A stretch of DNA of 53,024 nucleotides. Origin: Hormoscilla sp. GUM202 (GTDB lineage: Bacteria > Cyanobacteriota > Cyanobacteriia > Cyanobacteriales > Desertifilaceae). The notes under the pieces were generated by a model. That model did not search any database. It had not been told where the DNA came from and worked only from the letters and a program-made list of their open reading frames with translations. How positions within the stretch are numbered: position 1 is the stretch's first letter; every line of letters begins with the position of its first letter. Made by a program: the position numbers and the translations under genes. The stretch is taken from positions 1-53,024 of the forward strand of contig RFFC02000070.1 of the NCBI GenBank assembly GCA_005518205.2, given 5' to 3'. Positions 15,426-24,336 of the stretch are shown piece by piece.

Positions 15426-15866
15426 TTAGCTAACCTTGACCTTAACTACCTTGTTTTTCTCTTCTTCAGCTTTCGGCAGATTTAAGGTCAGAATGCCATC
15501 TTTATACTCGGCTTGCACATTTTGATTATTTATGCGACCGGGTAGAGGAATGACACGCTGAAACTTGCCGTAGTGAAACTCACTGCGAGTCAGGCCATTC
15601 TCTTCAGTTTGGCTTTCTGATTTGCGATCGCCGCTCACAGATACAGCTTCAGCAGTCGCCTGAATGTCCAGGTCATTAATGTCCATACCAGGAACTTCCA
15701 GTTTCAGGTGATAAGCTGACGCTGTTTCCGACAATTCCGCAGCAGGTGTAAAGGCTAAAGTTCCGTCGCCCCGACGAGAAGTAGTGAAGAAGTCGTCGAA
15801 CAGGCGATTCATTTGCCGTTGCATCGTGTCAATTTCACGGAAAGGTTCAAAACGTACAAGTGCCAT
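15426..15866 (-). CDS. Hsp20-family small heat-shock protein (tandem paralogue)
   Basis: The 146 residues differ from the neighbour at 14836-15276 at only a small number of positions (for example RQMN for REMN, FTPAAELSE for FAPAAEFSE, INNQNVQAEYKD for INNSHVEAEYKN). The alpha-crystallin domain and GILTLNLPKA motif are intact. The AGGAGG ribosome binding site is the same. Its upstream region holds three 111-bp tandem repeats, unlike the single unit before the other copy, so the two may differ in expression. Confidence 0.95.
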   Translation of the reverse strand: MALVRFEPFREIDTMQRQMNRLFDDFFTTSRRGDGTLAFTPAAELSETASAYHLKLEVPGMDINDLDIQATAEAVSVSGDRKSESQTEENGLTRSEFHYGKFQRVIPLPGRINNQNVQAEYKDGILTLNLPKAEEEKNKVVKVKVS

Positions 15867-15921
15867 AGTTCTACCTCCTTAATCAATGTCAGGTAAGATA
15901 TATGCGAGAGGCTTCTTTCCT

Positions 15922-16250
15922 CCTTCAATTCTTATCCTAGACAAACCTCCACAGTCTGGGAAGATCGGCTTTCTAGAAAAAGAAGTTGTGTTTGCTCTAT
16001 CGGGGTGATGACTGCCATCTAGGCTTATTTCCCCTTCAATTCTTATCCTAGACAAACCTCCACAGTCTGGGAAGATCGGCTTTCTAGAAAAAGAAGTTGT
16101 GTTTGCTCTATCGGGGTGATGACTGCCATCTAGGCTTATTTCCCCTTCAATTCTTATCCTAGACAAACCTCCACAGTCTGGGAAGATCGGCTTTCTAGAA
16201 AAAGAAGTTGTGTTTGCTCTATCGGGGTGATGACTGCCATCCAGGACGCT
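15922..16250. repeat. Three 111-bp tandem repeats upstream of the second hsp20
   Basis: CCTTCAATTCTTATCCTAG begins at 15922, 16033 and 16144, an exact 111-bp period. Each unit also holds GGGAAGATCGGCTTTCTAG, the palindrome TTTCTAGAAA, and CTCTATCGGGGTGATGACTG. The units are almost identical, so the amplification is recent. The block lies in the divergent gap between the minus-strand hsp20 and the plus-strand gene at 16286, so it could affect both promoters. The minus-strand open frame through it is a by-product of the repeat. Confidence 0.85.
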
Positions 16251-16285
16251 ACCATAGGCGGTAGGAGAAGTTAAGGGAGGACTAT

Positions 16286-16654
16286 ATGGCGCTCTACCTT
16301 GTTACCTCACTCTTCGATGAAGGTATGTACGAAAGCGACTTCCAGGTAGTGGAAGCACAGTCGCAGATGGAAATTGCTCAACATATGCTGGAACATCCCC
16401 AACAATGGGAGAATTATCTCTCCCGGGCTTACCCCAGGAACTGGCGAGACCATACATTTAATGTCGGCAGTCTCTGGGACTGCGTGCATTCCGACCAGAT
16501 GACTCCCGATCGATTGCTGGAACTGATCGATATGACCAGTGTTGACGGAGATAGTACTTCTCAACTGCGCATCTTTGAGATCCAGGTGCAGCAGTTATCT
16601 GAGGTGGACACCAATCCATTTAAGCGCAAGATAATTCCCATTGTGCGCCTATAA
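16286..16654 (+). CDS. Conserved hypothetical protein, 122 residues
   Basis: The protein begins MALYLVTSLFDEGMYESDF and has a good GGGAGG site before the ATG. It is acidic, has no signal peptide, membrane segment or cysteine cluster, and contains HMLEHPQQWENYLSRAYPR in the middle. I do not recognise the family. It is transcribed divergently from the hsp20 genes across the tripled repeat. Confidence 0.7.
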   Translation: MALYLVTSLFDEGMYESDFQVVEAQSQMEIAQHMLEHPQQWENYLSRAYPRNWRDHTFNVGSLWDCVHSDQMTPDRLLELIDMTSVDGDSTSQLRIFEIQVQQLSEVDTNPFKRKIIPIVRL

Positions 16655-16814
16655 AGAACTGGCATCCAGTCGCGGAAAACTGGAATTGTCTAGTTCGGGA
16701 AACTCGCCAAGCTGGGAAACCACAGTTGACGGGAGTTTAACTATGTTTTGAACATAGAACAGTTATAGCATAACTCGCACCAGACTGTTGGGGCGGTCAC
16801 AAGTAGTTGATAGC

Positions 16815-16945
16815 CGGGTGCATCGCCCGATGCATGTAATATAGCCCCTGCGCAGCGGAGGGGGCCCGGAGCGTGGGCTTTGTTCCTGTAGCCGGACCCC
16901 TCGTTCCCACGGCTCTGCCTGGGAACGGGTTCGGGCGGCGAGGCC
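16815..16945 (+). repeat. GC-rich dispersed repeat with an inserted hairpin
   Basis: This has the same family of sequence as 4617-4702 (GTAGCCGGACCC...GGGTTCGGGCGGCGAGG) but with an extra TCGTTCCCACGGCTCTGCCT and GGGAACG hairpin in the middle. That hairpin also occurs alone at 35683-35708 and near 41758-41780. The element fills most of the 349-bp gap before the third hsp20. The rest (16655-16814) shows nothing clear. Confidence 0.6.
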
Positions 16946-17003
16946 GAGTACTGTTGAGGCGAAAAACTTAAACCGTTACAAGTGAAATTAGGAGGCTGAC
17001 CAG

Positions 17004-17494
17004 ATGATTGTGCGTTGGCAAGCTTTTGATGACAGTTTTCAGCGGATGGAAGCCCTTTCCCATCAGATGAATGAAATCTTTAGTGAGATAACTAGCACTA
17101 CCTCCACCGCTGAAACGCTCTGGAATCCCCCGATCGAGCTGGTTGATACCCCTGATAACCTGCTGCTCAGGGTCCAACTGCCGGGGGTCGATCGCGACAA
17201 ACTTGATATCCAGGTTACCGCAGATGCGGTGCTAGTTGCGGGGGAACAGCCTTATCCTCGCCAGGACAACTATGATGCTTATCTGCGATCGGAGTTTGCC
17301 TATGGTAAGTTCCGTCGGGTTGTGTACCTGCCAGTGGAGATTGAGAACGATCGCGTACAGGCCAACTTCCAGTACTGACCTTGATGCTTCCCAAAGTCTC
17401 CCAAGCGCGTCGTCGCATTGTGAAAGTCAACACCGACGAACTCTCTGGTGAAGCTGCGACGGCCACCCTGAATGTAGCTAGCGAGATCCTGTAA
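17004..17494 (+). pseudogene. Third hsp20 gene, broken by a frameshift
   Basis: The frame from ATG 17004 gives an Hsp20 N-terminus and core (VQLPGVDRDKLDIQVTADAV, FAYGKFRRVVYLP) but stops at 17376-17378 right after VQANFQY. The expected continuation is in another frame: LTLMLPKVSQARRRIVKVNT and on to TAA 17492-17494. A loss of a few bases at about 17373 removed the GVL of the YxxGVLTLxLPK signature. The truncated product lacks the last beta strand and C-terminal extension needed for oligomer contacts. It is more divergent than the tandem pair. Confidence 0.8.
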
Positions 17495-17550
17495 GGGCGC
17501 CCTCCCATGGGAGCATCTCAATTGTAAATATAGCCGCAGCTTCATCTCAA

Positions 17551-17575
17551 GCCACCCACTGGGTGGCTGATTTTT
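17551..17575 (+). terminator. Rho-independent terminator
   Basis: GCCACCC-ACT-GGGTGGC (17551-17567) is a perfect 7-bp GC stem followed by TGATTTTTG. It sits 57 nt after the end of the hsp20 pseudogene and before the helicase gene. Confidence 0.7.
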
Positions 17576-17668
17576 GCACTTCAGTCGGATGGGAGACTTA
17601 GCAGCATTGCTTCGATTATAATAAAGAAGGATACAGATTTTTCCCGAACGGTAGCGTACCTATAGCCG

Positions 17669-20491
17669 ATGACTGAATCACAACCTCCCGACTATGCTGC
17701 TATTATCCGCGCTGCTAAGTCGGCCACACCGACTGAGAAACCAGATTTTATCGCACCAGGAAAAACCGTTCATTCCCCTCACTACGGTGCGGGTAAAGTG
17801 ATTGGCATTCTCGGGAACCGCCTGATTGTCAAGTTTCCGGGTTACTCCATTCCCGTACAATTTAAGGATTGGCAGCAAGCAGTGCAGTCGGGAGAGGTAG
17901 TCCCAGAAACCACAGAAGAGAAAAATTTTACTCAAAGTGAAACTGGAATAGCTTTTGAACTTATTCAAGCAATTAATAAACCAGAGTACCGGGCGATCGC
18001 CTCCCAGTTCTCCTCAAGTATCGCGGACATCACGATTATAACTGCATCACCGGGAAAGCGCTATCAGATCCCAGAATATTTACCTCCGGCCCTGGTCCAG
18101 GGGCTACAGCAGGTGGGCATTACCAGCTTGTACGGACATCAGTTGGAAGCGTTAGAACAACTCAGAAGTGGCAAGGACTTATCGATAACCACTCCCACAG
18201 CCTCGGGGAAAACTCTCTGCTACAATTTAGCTATTCTCGAATCTTGTCTCAAGCAACTTCATAACTGCGCCCTTTATATCTTTCCTCTCAAGGCCCTCGC
18301 TTTTGACCAGTTGCGGAAACTGCAACGGTTAGTCGCCACCTTTCCTCTCTCCGATCGGTTGAAAGTCGGCCAAATGACCGGGGATACTTCTAGGGGCGAT
18401 CGCAAGAAACTCTTTTTACCCAACCCTCCCCACATTTTAGCCGTCAGTCCCGACTTACTGCATTACCAATTAGAAAAGGTGCGGCGGCGGGGAGAATGGC
18501 AACCTTGGCGAGAGTTTCTCCGCCGTCTGCATTGGGTAGTTATTGACGAATCTCACACTTATATCGGTGCTTTTGGCGCTCACTTTGCTAACCTAATGCG
18601 CAGATTGCGTCGCGCCGTGGATGAGGTGGGCGGAAATAGTGAGAAATTGCAGTTTATTTGTTCTTCTGCTACTATTGGCAACCCCGCCGAAATGGCCAGG
18701 CGCTTTAGCGGGAGAACCCATCAACCCGAGAGACTGCATCTAATTGAACGCAGCGATGCAACTGCCAGTACGCAAACGATTCTCTCCTTTGCCCCTAGCG
18801 ACACCGCTAATCCCGATGCCTGTAAGATTATTATATCCCTGTTGCAGCAGAATTTAAGGGGACTTGTCTTCTGTAACTCCCGAGGGGCGGTGAAGAATTT
18901 GCTCTCCTTAATTCAACGAGAGACGGCAAGACAAGGACTTGGCTATTTAGCCCAGCAGGCGGGCATTTTCTACGGTTCCCTGAAGGGCGATCGCCGCCGC
19001 AATTTAATTCGCCAGCTAGAGACAGGTTCGCTGAAGGTTATCATCTCCACTTCGGCCCTAGAAGCTGGCATTGACTTACCAGAATTAGATTTTTGCTTGT
19101 TGCGGGGCTATCCCGGTTCGATCATGTCCTTTCGCCAGCGCCTCGGACGGGTGGGCCGGAAGCATCCGGGGTTGATTATCTTCCTGCCCGTGGCCCAAAA
19201 TGCCCTAGACAACTACTACGGAAAAAATCCCCAACAGTTACTAGAAGGGGAAGTGGAAAGTGCTGTCTTTAATCCAGATTATCCCACAATTTTGAGCAAG
19301 CATCTAGAATGTTGCGGCGCTGAAAGCGGGTTACCATTCCAGGATATAGAAAGTAGGTTTGGAGAAAAAGCAGGGGCGATCGCCTCAGCACTGCTGGAAC
19401 AGGAAAAGCTTTCTATGTCTGCCAGGGATTATTTGCAGACATATGGTTATCCTCACAAAAATGTTAATATTAGAGGCAATAACTCCCTCAGCGTTGACTT
19501 GGTGAACGCTGAGACAGGAGAAGAGTTTGAGAATATGTCATTAGACATCGCTTACCGAGAGGTTTTTCCGAAAGCAATTTACACTGCTAGCGACGATGGT
19601 AAAAGTCTGCTCACTTATGAGTGTGAAAAGCTAGATATAGAAAAGGGAAAAGCATACCTAAAACCATTGAGCGAGCCGCCAAATATGTTTACTCAAGCAG
19701 AGAATGACTTAAAAGTTAAGCGGTTGTCAAAACTTGAGGAAACCAAGATTATTAATACCGCCCTGACAGAAGGAAGACTGCGACTGCGGCTGTATTGGGG
19801 AGAAATTACTTCCCTGGTAACGGGATATGATGTGTTAAGCAGAGAATATCGCCTTACTTGTACTAATAAAAGATGTCCTAAGTATCACTGGCCCCAGGAG
19901 AGTAAAAGCTGCTCCGCTTGCGGTCGGAAGCTGCATTATGCTGAAATAAACGAGGTAAAGGAAAAAATTCAGTTCGAGAAACCCTACGGCACTACCTATC
20001 AAGCTCCTTTACTTAAGGTAGAGATTAATCCTGGCCTGTTAAAGGCGCTCTCCCAGGAGGTCTTGCGCCTCAAAAAGACTGTCAGAGAGCAACATCAAGA
20101 CACAATTCCTAATGGACTAGAGTATTTGTGGATCTCGACTCCAGGCTGGTTAGCTTTACACAGTATCGGACATCTGCTGAGCTTCGCCCTGCCTTTAGTC
20201 GTGCTCTCCTCTAGTCTGGATGTTAACTACCTTGTCCAGAAAGAAGGCGATCGCCCCACCGTTGTCGGCTATTTCTTCGATACCTGCGATGGCGGCAATG
20301 GTGCCGCCGAGGCCATCTTTCAGCACTTCTCTCGCTTGGCCGCAAAGGCTATGTCTTTGGCGGCAGCTTGTGATTGTCAATTCGGTTGTCCCAGGTGTCT
20401 CACCCAGTCGGGATGTCCCCAACAAAACGAGGGACTCCATAAGGAAATAGGGTTGTTTCTCCTAGAGGCGATCTCACCGGTTGAGGACTAA
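17669..20491 (+). CDS. MrfA/YprA-type DEAD-box helicase with a C-terminal cysteine cluster
   Basis: The 940-residue protein has Walker A TPTASGKT (~174-181), DESH as motif II (~293-296), SSATIGNP as motif III, and STSALEAGIDLPELD and RQRLGRVGRK as motifs V and VI. The C-terminal region carries CTNKRCPKYHWPQESKSC and CDCQFGCPRCLTQSGC, the zinc-binding part of DUF1998 helicases such as B. subtilis MrfA (YprA), which acts in repair of mitomycin damage. About 130 extra residues before the core resemble a small beta domain (GKTVHSPHYGAGKVIGILGN). It is a single-gene unit. A role in DNA repair is the family role. Confidence 0.85.
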   Translation: MTESQPPDYAAIIRAAKSATPTEKPDFIAPGKTVHSPHYGAGKVIGILGNRLIVKFPGYSIPVQFKDWQQAVQSGEVVPETTEEKNFTQSETGIAFELIQAINKPEYRAIASQFSSSIADITIITASPGKRYQIPEYLPPALVQGLQQVGITSLYGHQLEALEQLRSGKDLSITTPTASGKTLCYNLAILESCLKQLHNCALYIFPLKALAFDQLRKLQRLVATFPLSDRLKVGQMTGDTSRGDRKKLFLPNPPHILAVSPDLLHYQLEKVRRRGEWQPWREFLRRLHWVVIDESHTYIGAFGAHFANLMRRLRRAVDEVGGNSEKLQFICSSATIGNPAEMARRFSGRTHQPERLHLIERSDATASTQTILSFAPSDTANPDACKIIISLLQQNLRGLVFCNSRGAVKNLLSLIQRETARQGLGYLAQQAGIFYGSLKGDRRRNLIRQLETGSLKVIISTSALEAGIDLPELDFCLLRGYPGSIMSFRQRLGRVGRKHPGLIIFLPVAQNALDNYYGKNPQQLLEGEVESAVFNPDYPTILSKHLECCGAESGLPFQDIESRFGEKAGAIASALLEQEKLSMSARDYLQTYGYPHKNVNIRGNNSLSVDLVNAETGEEFENMSLDIAYREVFPKAIYTASDDGKSLLTYECEKLDIEKGKAYLKPLSEPPNMFTQAENDLKVKRLSKLEETKIINTALTEGRLRLRLYWGEITSLVTGYDVLSREYRLTCTNKRCPKYHWPQESKSCSACGRKLHYAEINEVKEKIQFEKPYGTTYQAPLLKVEINPGLLKALSQEVLRLKKTVREQHQDTIPNGLEYLWISTPGWLALHSIGHLLSFALPLVVLSSSLDVNYLVQKEGDRPTVVGYFFDTCDGGNGAAEAIFQHFSRLAAKAMSLAAACDCQFGCPRCLTQSGCPQQNEGLHKEIGLFLLEAISPVED

Positions 20492-20625
20492 AGTCCTCAC
20501 TACAAACGGCACCGGTTGAGGACTAAAGTCCTCACTACAAACGGCTTAACATAATTTAACATAATTTAACGGAATTGCCTCTCTAAACAGAGTATCATAT
20601 GAAGTAGCCTCTCTATAGCATCACA
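20478..20625. repeat. GAGGACTAAAGTCCTC palindromic repeats
   Basis: The palindrome GAGGACTAAAGTCCTC followed by ACTACAAACGG occurs twice in tandem here, then TTAACATAATTTAAC and CCTCTCTAAACAGAGTATCA. The same order recurs at 22490-22620, after the beta-helix gene. The two copies bracket the gene and its intron. The units are hairpins without unique spacers. Confidence 0.7.
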
Positions 20626-20633
20626 GGACTATC

Positions 20634-21407
20634 GTGAAACATAAACTTAAGACCCCAAAAACTCTCATAATAGCTCTGACATTATCAAGTGTTCTCGGGC
20701 TAGGGGCCTGGCCTCTGAAGGTGACCCCAGAAGTGAGGGCCCAAGGTAAGGCCGCACCACAGGCCGCACTGATAAACAAGCTGAACCCGATAATAAAGGG
20801 TTGGTGCAACTACAACAGGACGGTGGTGAGCAAGGAAATATTCGGAGAACTGGATATGTACTTGTGGGAAATAACAGAAAGATGGGCTAAGAGACGGCAT
20901 CCCAACAAAACAAAAAGATGGGTGTACCAAAAATACTGGAAAGCTGAAGGCAGCCAACAGTGGAACTTCATGGACGCTAAAGGGGCAAAACTAACCCGAC
21001 ACTCCGAGACGGAAATTGTAAGGCACGTAAAAGTAAAAGGGACAGCTAGCCCGATGGGCGGAAATCTTGTTTACTGGAGTAAGAGACTACGCAAGAGCCC
21101 CAATATAAGCACCAGAGTATTAAAGCTCATGGGCAGTCAAAAGGGCAAATGTGGACACTGCGGAAGGCTATTTATAGACGGGGATAAGTGGGAAGTAGAC
21201 CACATCCTGCCGAAATCATTAGGCGGTAAGGATAGGTATGACAATCTGCAATTGCTCCATGACTACTGCCATCATCAGAAAACGCGAATAGATGGTAGTC
21301 AATCAAGCCGCACCCGGAAACGGGATAGGGAAACCGAGGAGCCGGATGAGGTGAAAGTCTCACGTCCGGTTTTGAAGACGAACAGGGCTGGCGACAGTCT
21401 TGTTTAG
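20634..21407 (+). CDS. Chimeric frame: host signal peptide fused to the C-terminus of an intron-encoded protein
   Basis: One uninterrupted 257-codon frame joins the signal peptide of the beta-helix gene to the end of a group II intron maturase. From residue 39 it reads AAPQAALINKLNPIIKGWCN (domain X), ERWAKRRHPNKTKRW (DNA-binding region), and an HNH endonuclease with CGHCGRLF, WEVDHILPKSLGGKD and LQLLHDYCHHQKT. All reverse transcriptase motifs are missing. If translated, an HNH domain would be sent to the export pathway. Whether it is expressed is unknown. Confidence 0.65.
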   Translation: MKHKLKTPKTLIIALTLSSVLGLGAWPLKVTPEVRAQGKAAPQAALINKLNPIIKGWCNYNRTVVSKEIFGELDMYLWEITERWAKRRHPNKTKRWVYQKYWKAEGSQQWNFMDAKGAKLTRHSETEIVRHVKVKGTASPMGGNLVYWSKRLRKSPNISTRVLKLMGSQKGKCGHCGRLFIDGDKWEVDHILPKSLGGKDRYDNLQLLHDYCHHQKTRIDGSQSSRTRKRDRETEEPDEVKVSRPVLKTNRAGDSLV

Positions 21408-21413
21408 TTTAAT
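20745..21413 (+). mobile_element. 5'-truncated group II intron
   Basis: The element starts inside the intron-encoded protein and runs to the 3' end of the ribozyme, with the host reading frame resuming at about 21414. The 5' ribozyme domains I-IV and the RT part of the protein are gone. It cannot splice. Such 3' fragments are the usual trace of incomplete retrohoming or of later deletion. Confidence 0.75.
21339..21404 (+). ncRNA. Group II intron domains V and VI
   Basis: Domain V is at 21339-21372: GAGCCGGA pairs with TCCGGTTT, and GAGGT-GAAA-GTCTC forms the upper stem with its GAAA tetraloop. Domain VI is at 21381-21404: AACAGGGCTG-GCGA-CAGTCTTGTT pairs throughout, counting G-U pairs, with a GCGA loop. 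The stop codon of the chimeric frame lies at 21405-21407, just past it. Confidence 0.8.
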
Positions 21414-22440
21414 CCTGGTCGATATACAAGCGAAGAATTTCCTCTCAAGCTTCCCGATGGGGTAATTCTCCAGGGAGACGAACGCCGACAGGGTGCAGGA
21501 ACTGAAATTGTTGGCGGTGGCTTTCACCTTAATGGCCCCTTGAATGGCTCCTGGGCTGGTCAAAATGTCACCATAGTGCCAGGTGAGAATAGTCAGATTC
21601 TGGGAGTGACAGTCACAAATCCCAATACGCGGGGTACCGGGATTTGGATAGAAACTGATGCCACTGTTCGCAATAGCACCTTGAGGAATAACAACCGAGA
21701 TGGAATCGCGATCGTCGGTTCTGCTAAGCCGATAATTGCAAACAATCGCTTCCTGGAGAATACTGGCAATGGCATTTTTATCTCTAATGAAGCCAGCGGC
21801 GAAATCAGAGACAATGAGTTTCGGAACACCGGCTATGGAATGGCGATCGACAATCGCTCGGGAATAGTGATCACAAAATCAGCTCGTCCAATACTGAGTA
21901 GAAACAGGATCGAGAATAATGAAGATCATTCCATAATTGTGATAGGTCAGTCTCAGCCAGTCTTAGAGGACAACACCCTCATAGGCAATGGCAACGATCG
22001 GATGGTAATGGGAATCCCTCAAGGAAATCCATCTCAGCCGTCCGTCGTTACTGCCAATGGCCCAACAACTCAGTTTGGATGCATGCAGTCAGGGGATGAC
22101 TTGGCAATGACGGTGCAGCAAGGTAAAAAGACCCTGCCCAAAATCATTTATCTTTGGACTGGAGAACATCAAGGGGCCAACTTCTGCCAAACCCTTACCG
22201 AAAGCCTGAACAACATAGTCGCAGACAAGGACAATAGTTTCAATGATGTATTGGAGAAGGTGATCCGGAACCTCAATCAAACGCGCCGTTCCACTTCCGG
22301 AGAGGAGAATTTACTTGACGAAGATCGCCCACAGGACCAAATTAACATTAATTTGCCAGATTTGAACGAAACCTGGGAAAGCGATCCTGGTCTCTGGTTT
22401 ATGGACCAATAACCCAGGCAATTGTCAATTAGCATCAATA

Positions 22441-22473
22441 AGAAACCCGGTTTTTCCAAAAAACCGGGTTTCT
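22441..22473. terminator. Perfect AGAAACCCGG hairpin after the beta-helix gene
   Basis: AGAAACCCGGTTTTT (22441-22455) and its exact complement (22459-22473) flank CCA. It can act as a terminator on either strand, but the AAACCCGG stem is also a dispersed repeat in this window (34142, 37420, 39640, 40530). Confidence 0.55.
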
Positions 22474-22489
22474 GGGCTACCGGTGAATA

Positions 22490-22640
22490 TCGCACCGGTT
22501 GAGGACTAAAGTCCTCACTACAAACCTGGACTAAAGTCCTCACTACAAACCTGTTTACATAATTTAACATATTTTTACATATTTTTACATAATTACCTCT
22601 AGAGAGAGTATCATAGAATATAAATATCTCTATACCAGAA
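22490..22640. repeat. Second block of GAGGACTAAAGTCCTC repeats
   Basis: It has the same order of elements as 20478-20625: the palindrome with ACTACAAACC (a second, shortened copy follows), then TTTACATAATTTAACATA and ACCTCTAGAGAGAGTATCAT. The region to 22701 shows nothing else. Confidence 0.65.
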
Positions 22641-22701
22641 CACGAATTACGCAATTCAGTTCCCTTATACCGGTAGGGTCTGGTGCATCGAAGCCAAAAT
22701 A

Positions 22702-22953
22702 GTGAAGAAGTATTTGCATAAGTCCTACAGCAGCAAGGGAAAAATACGCTGCCCAGAATCATGTTTCCTTTTTTGGGAACGCCCGCTCATGCGGCAACTT
22801 CTGGATCAATGGTTTCATCCAGCATTTGCCAGCATTGAAGAGTTTTCCGAACTTTTGGCAGCAACGGGACTGGTTGAAGGCAGAAAAATTAACAGAAACA
22901 CCTTCAGGTGTTGTCACAGCTATTTAGGTAAAATGGGTGAAGCGTCCGGTTAA
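22702..22953 (+). CDS. Possible small protein, 83 residues
   Basis: The frame reads MKKYLHKSYSSKGKIRCPES, then LLDQWFHPAFASIEEFSELL. No ribosome binding site is clear and no family is recognised. It lies between repeats and may be a gene fragment or chance frame. The stretch after it, 22954-23082, shows nothing. Confidence 0.2.
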   Translation: MKKYLHKSYSSKGKIRCPESCFLFWERPLMRQLLDQWFHPAFASIEEFSELLAATGLVEGRKINRNTFRCCHSYLGKMGEASG

Positions 22954-23063
22954 GATCGCATCTGACATCCGTAAATTTACCTTAATACCGTAGGTTAGGT
23001 TTTCTTAAGCACGAAACCTAACCGGCGTTGGTCCAGTTGGGTTTCGTGCGGAAACCCAAGCTA

Positions 23064-23141
23064 CATCAGCAGCTGCAAGTTGCTAATTGTGAATTGCTAA
23101 TTGTTAATTGCCAGTTAACAATTCACAATTAGCAATTCACA
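23064..23141. repeat. AT-rich inverted repeat at the end of the C5 methylase gene
   Basis: TGTGAATTGCTAATTGTTAA is answered, with one extra CACAATTAG step, by TTAACAATTCACAATTAGCA about 10 bases later. The long stem lies across the 3' end of the minus-strand methylase gene and could serve as its terminator. Confidence 0.5.
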
Positions 23142-24336
23142 GGTATATTTGAGAATATATATAGCGGGCTAACTGTAAAGCCAGTAAAGGTGGTACGGCA
23201 TTTCCAACTTGTGTAAATTGACGCGCAGTTGGACCACAAAAAACGAAATCATCAGGGAATGTTTGTAGCCTCGCTGATTCTCTGACAGTTAAAGTCCGAG
23301 GATAAATAGGATGCAGATGGGATCTGCCGCCACCCTTCGTACCTCCACTGATTACCGTTTTAGATGGCAGATTAGGATCTAATCTATCAACTCTTCCCAG
23401 TCGATCTCGCTCTCCGTAATTTAGCTCCATATATCTAATCAATGATTCTGCTTTATGCTTTCTGGTTACATGATTTTCTAAGCCGTCCATTGTTTTTTCA
23501 AAAGCTTTATAGCAGGTAACAACCTTTGAGCTTGGTTCAGGAAAGATAAATTTGTTATTGGTACGATGACCAAATACAAAGAGGCGATTCCGATTTTGTG
23601 GAACACCATAATGCGCAGCATTTGCTATCACCGGTTCAGAGATGTTGTATCCACACCCTCCTAAAAGATTAAGTGCTTCCGATAACTGAGTGCCGCCGTC
23701 AATATCTAGTAATCCTGTAACATTCTCAATCAAGAAAGCTTTTGGTTGAAATTGTTGAACATACCAAACAAAGTCGAAGAGAAGATTCCCGAAATCAGCA
23801 TGAGCAAAACCAACTCTCTTAAAGTTATCTCCGTCTTTCGCGAATCTTTGATTAGCGGCAATACTGAAAGGTTGACAGGGCGGACCTCCTGTAAAAATCC
23901 CTTCAAATGGAATTGAAATGCCGACAATTAACTTCAAAATCGTGAAAAATTCTTCTCTATTTCTTACATCTCCACTGTATTCAGGTGGTCCGATCGCAAC
24001 CCAATCAGGTCGGTTCAATCTAATTGTTTGACAAAAAATAGGATTGACTTCAATTGAAGCTAGGTGTTGAAAACCTGCATATTCAAAGCCAATATCTAAG
24101 CCACCGGCACCAGAGAAGAAGCTAACTACTGGAACGCCATGATTTTCCAAATCAAAATTATCAGGTGTTAGGAACTGAATCGAACTAGGAGTTATAGGTG
24201 GATTATTTCTGTATCTAAGATCGTCATATCTCAAGCTCCTCCGCTTCAACTCACTGTGCAGGTCTAGCTTTTTGGCAATACATCTATTTACAATGTCTAA
24301 TTGTTCGTCAATAGTAATACTTGAATAAGACTTCAT
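23137..24336 (-). CDS. DNA cytosine-5 methyltransferase
   Basis: The 399-residue protein has the C5-methylase motifs in order: VVSFFSGAGGLDIGFEYAGF (I, ~70-89), GGPPCQPFS with catalytic C154 (IV), FLIENVTG (VI, ~201), QNRNRLFVFG (VIII), and QVGNAVPPLLA (X) near the end. An N-terminal extension of ~68 residues precedes motif I. Its start overlaps the stop of the HNH gene by ATGA (24333-24336), so the two are co-translated. It protects host DNA from the partner endonuclease. The target sequence cannot be read from the protein. Confidence 0.95.
   Translation of the reverse strand: MKSYSSITIDEQLDIVNRCIAKKLDLHSELKRRSLRYDDLRYRNNPPITPSSIQFLTPDNFDLENHGVPVVSFFSGAGGLDIGFEYAGFQHLASIEVNPIFCQTIRLNRPDWVAIGPPEYSGDVRNREEFFTILKLIVGISIPFEGIFTGGPPCQPFSIAANQRFAKDGDNFKRVGFAHADFGNLLFDFVWYVQQFQPKAFLIENVTGLLDIDGGTQLSEALNLLGGCGYNISEPVIANAAHYGVPQNRNRLFVFGHRTNNKFIFPEPSSKVVTCYKAFEKTMDGLENHVTRKHKAESLIRYMELNYGERDRLGRVDRLDPNLPSKTVISGGTKGGGRSHLHPIYPRTLTVRESARLQTFPDDFVFCGPTARQFTQVGNAVPPLLALQLARYIYSQIYL

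Larger units (their letters stand above)
20634..22412 (+). pseudogene. Secreted parallel beta-helix protein gene, split by a group II intron fragment
   Basis: Codons 1-37 (20634-20744) encode a signal peptide, LIIALTLSSVLGLGAW, ending in VRAQ. Reading resumes at about 21414 with PGRYTSEEFPLKLPDGVILQ, a DUF1565-like start of a right-handed beta-helix, and continues in frame into the 290-residue section from 21540 to 22412 with repeats such as ILGVTVTNPN, PIIANNRFLENTGNGIFIS and PILSRNRIENNEDHSIIVI. About 40-50 residues that normally link the two parts in such proteins are absent, so the insertion came with a deletion. The C-terminal ~110 residues are not beta-helix and are acidic. Confidence 0.7.

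Noticed and set aside
15879..16166. Minus-strand open frame of 95 codons with internal repeats
   Set aside because: It is a chance frame through the 111-bp tandem repeat; 111 is a multiple of three, so the frame stays open. It has no start site and lies in a promoter region.
15867..16285. CIRCE element for HrcA control of hsp20
   Set aside because: No TTAGCACTC-N9-GAGTGCTAA or close variant was found; the TTTCTAGAAA palindrome alone is not enough to name a heat-shock element.
20478..20625. GAGGACTAAAGTCCTC repeats as a CRISPR or a regulator site
   Set aside because: Only two tandem units without spacers at each place, and present after as well as before the gene; they behave as dispersed palindromes.
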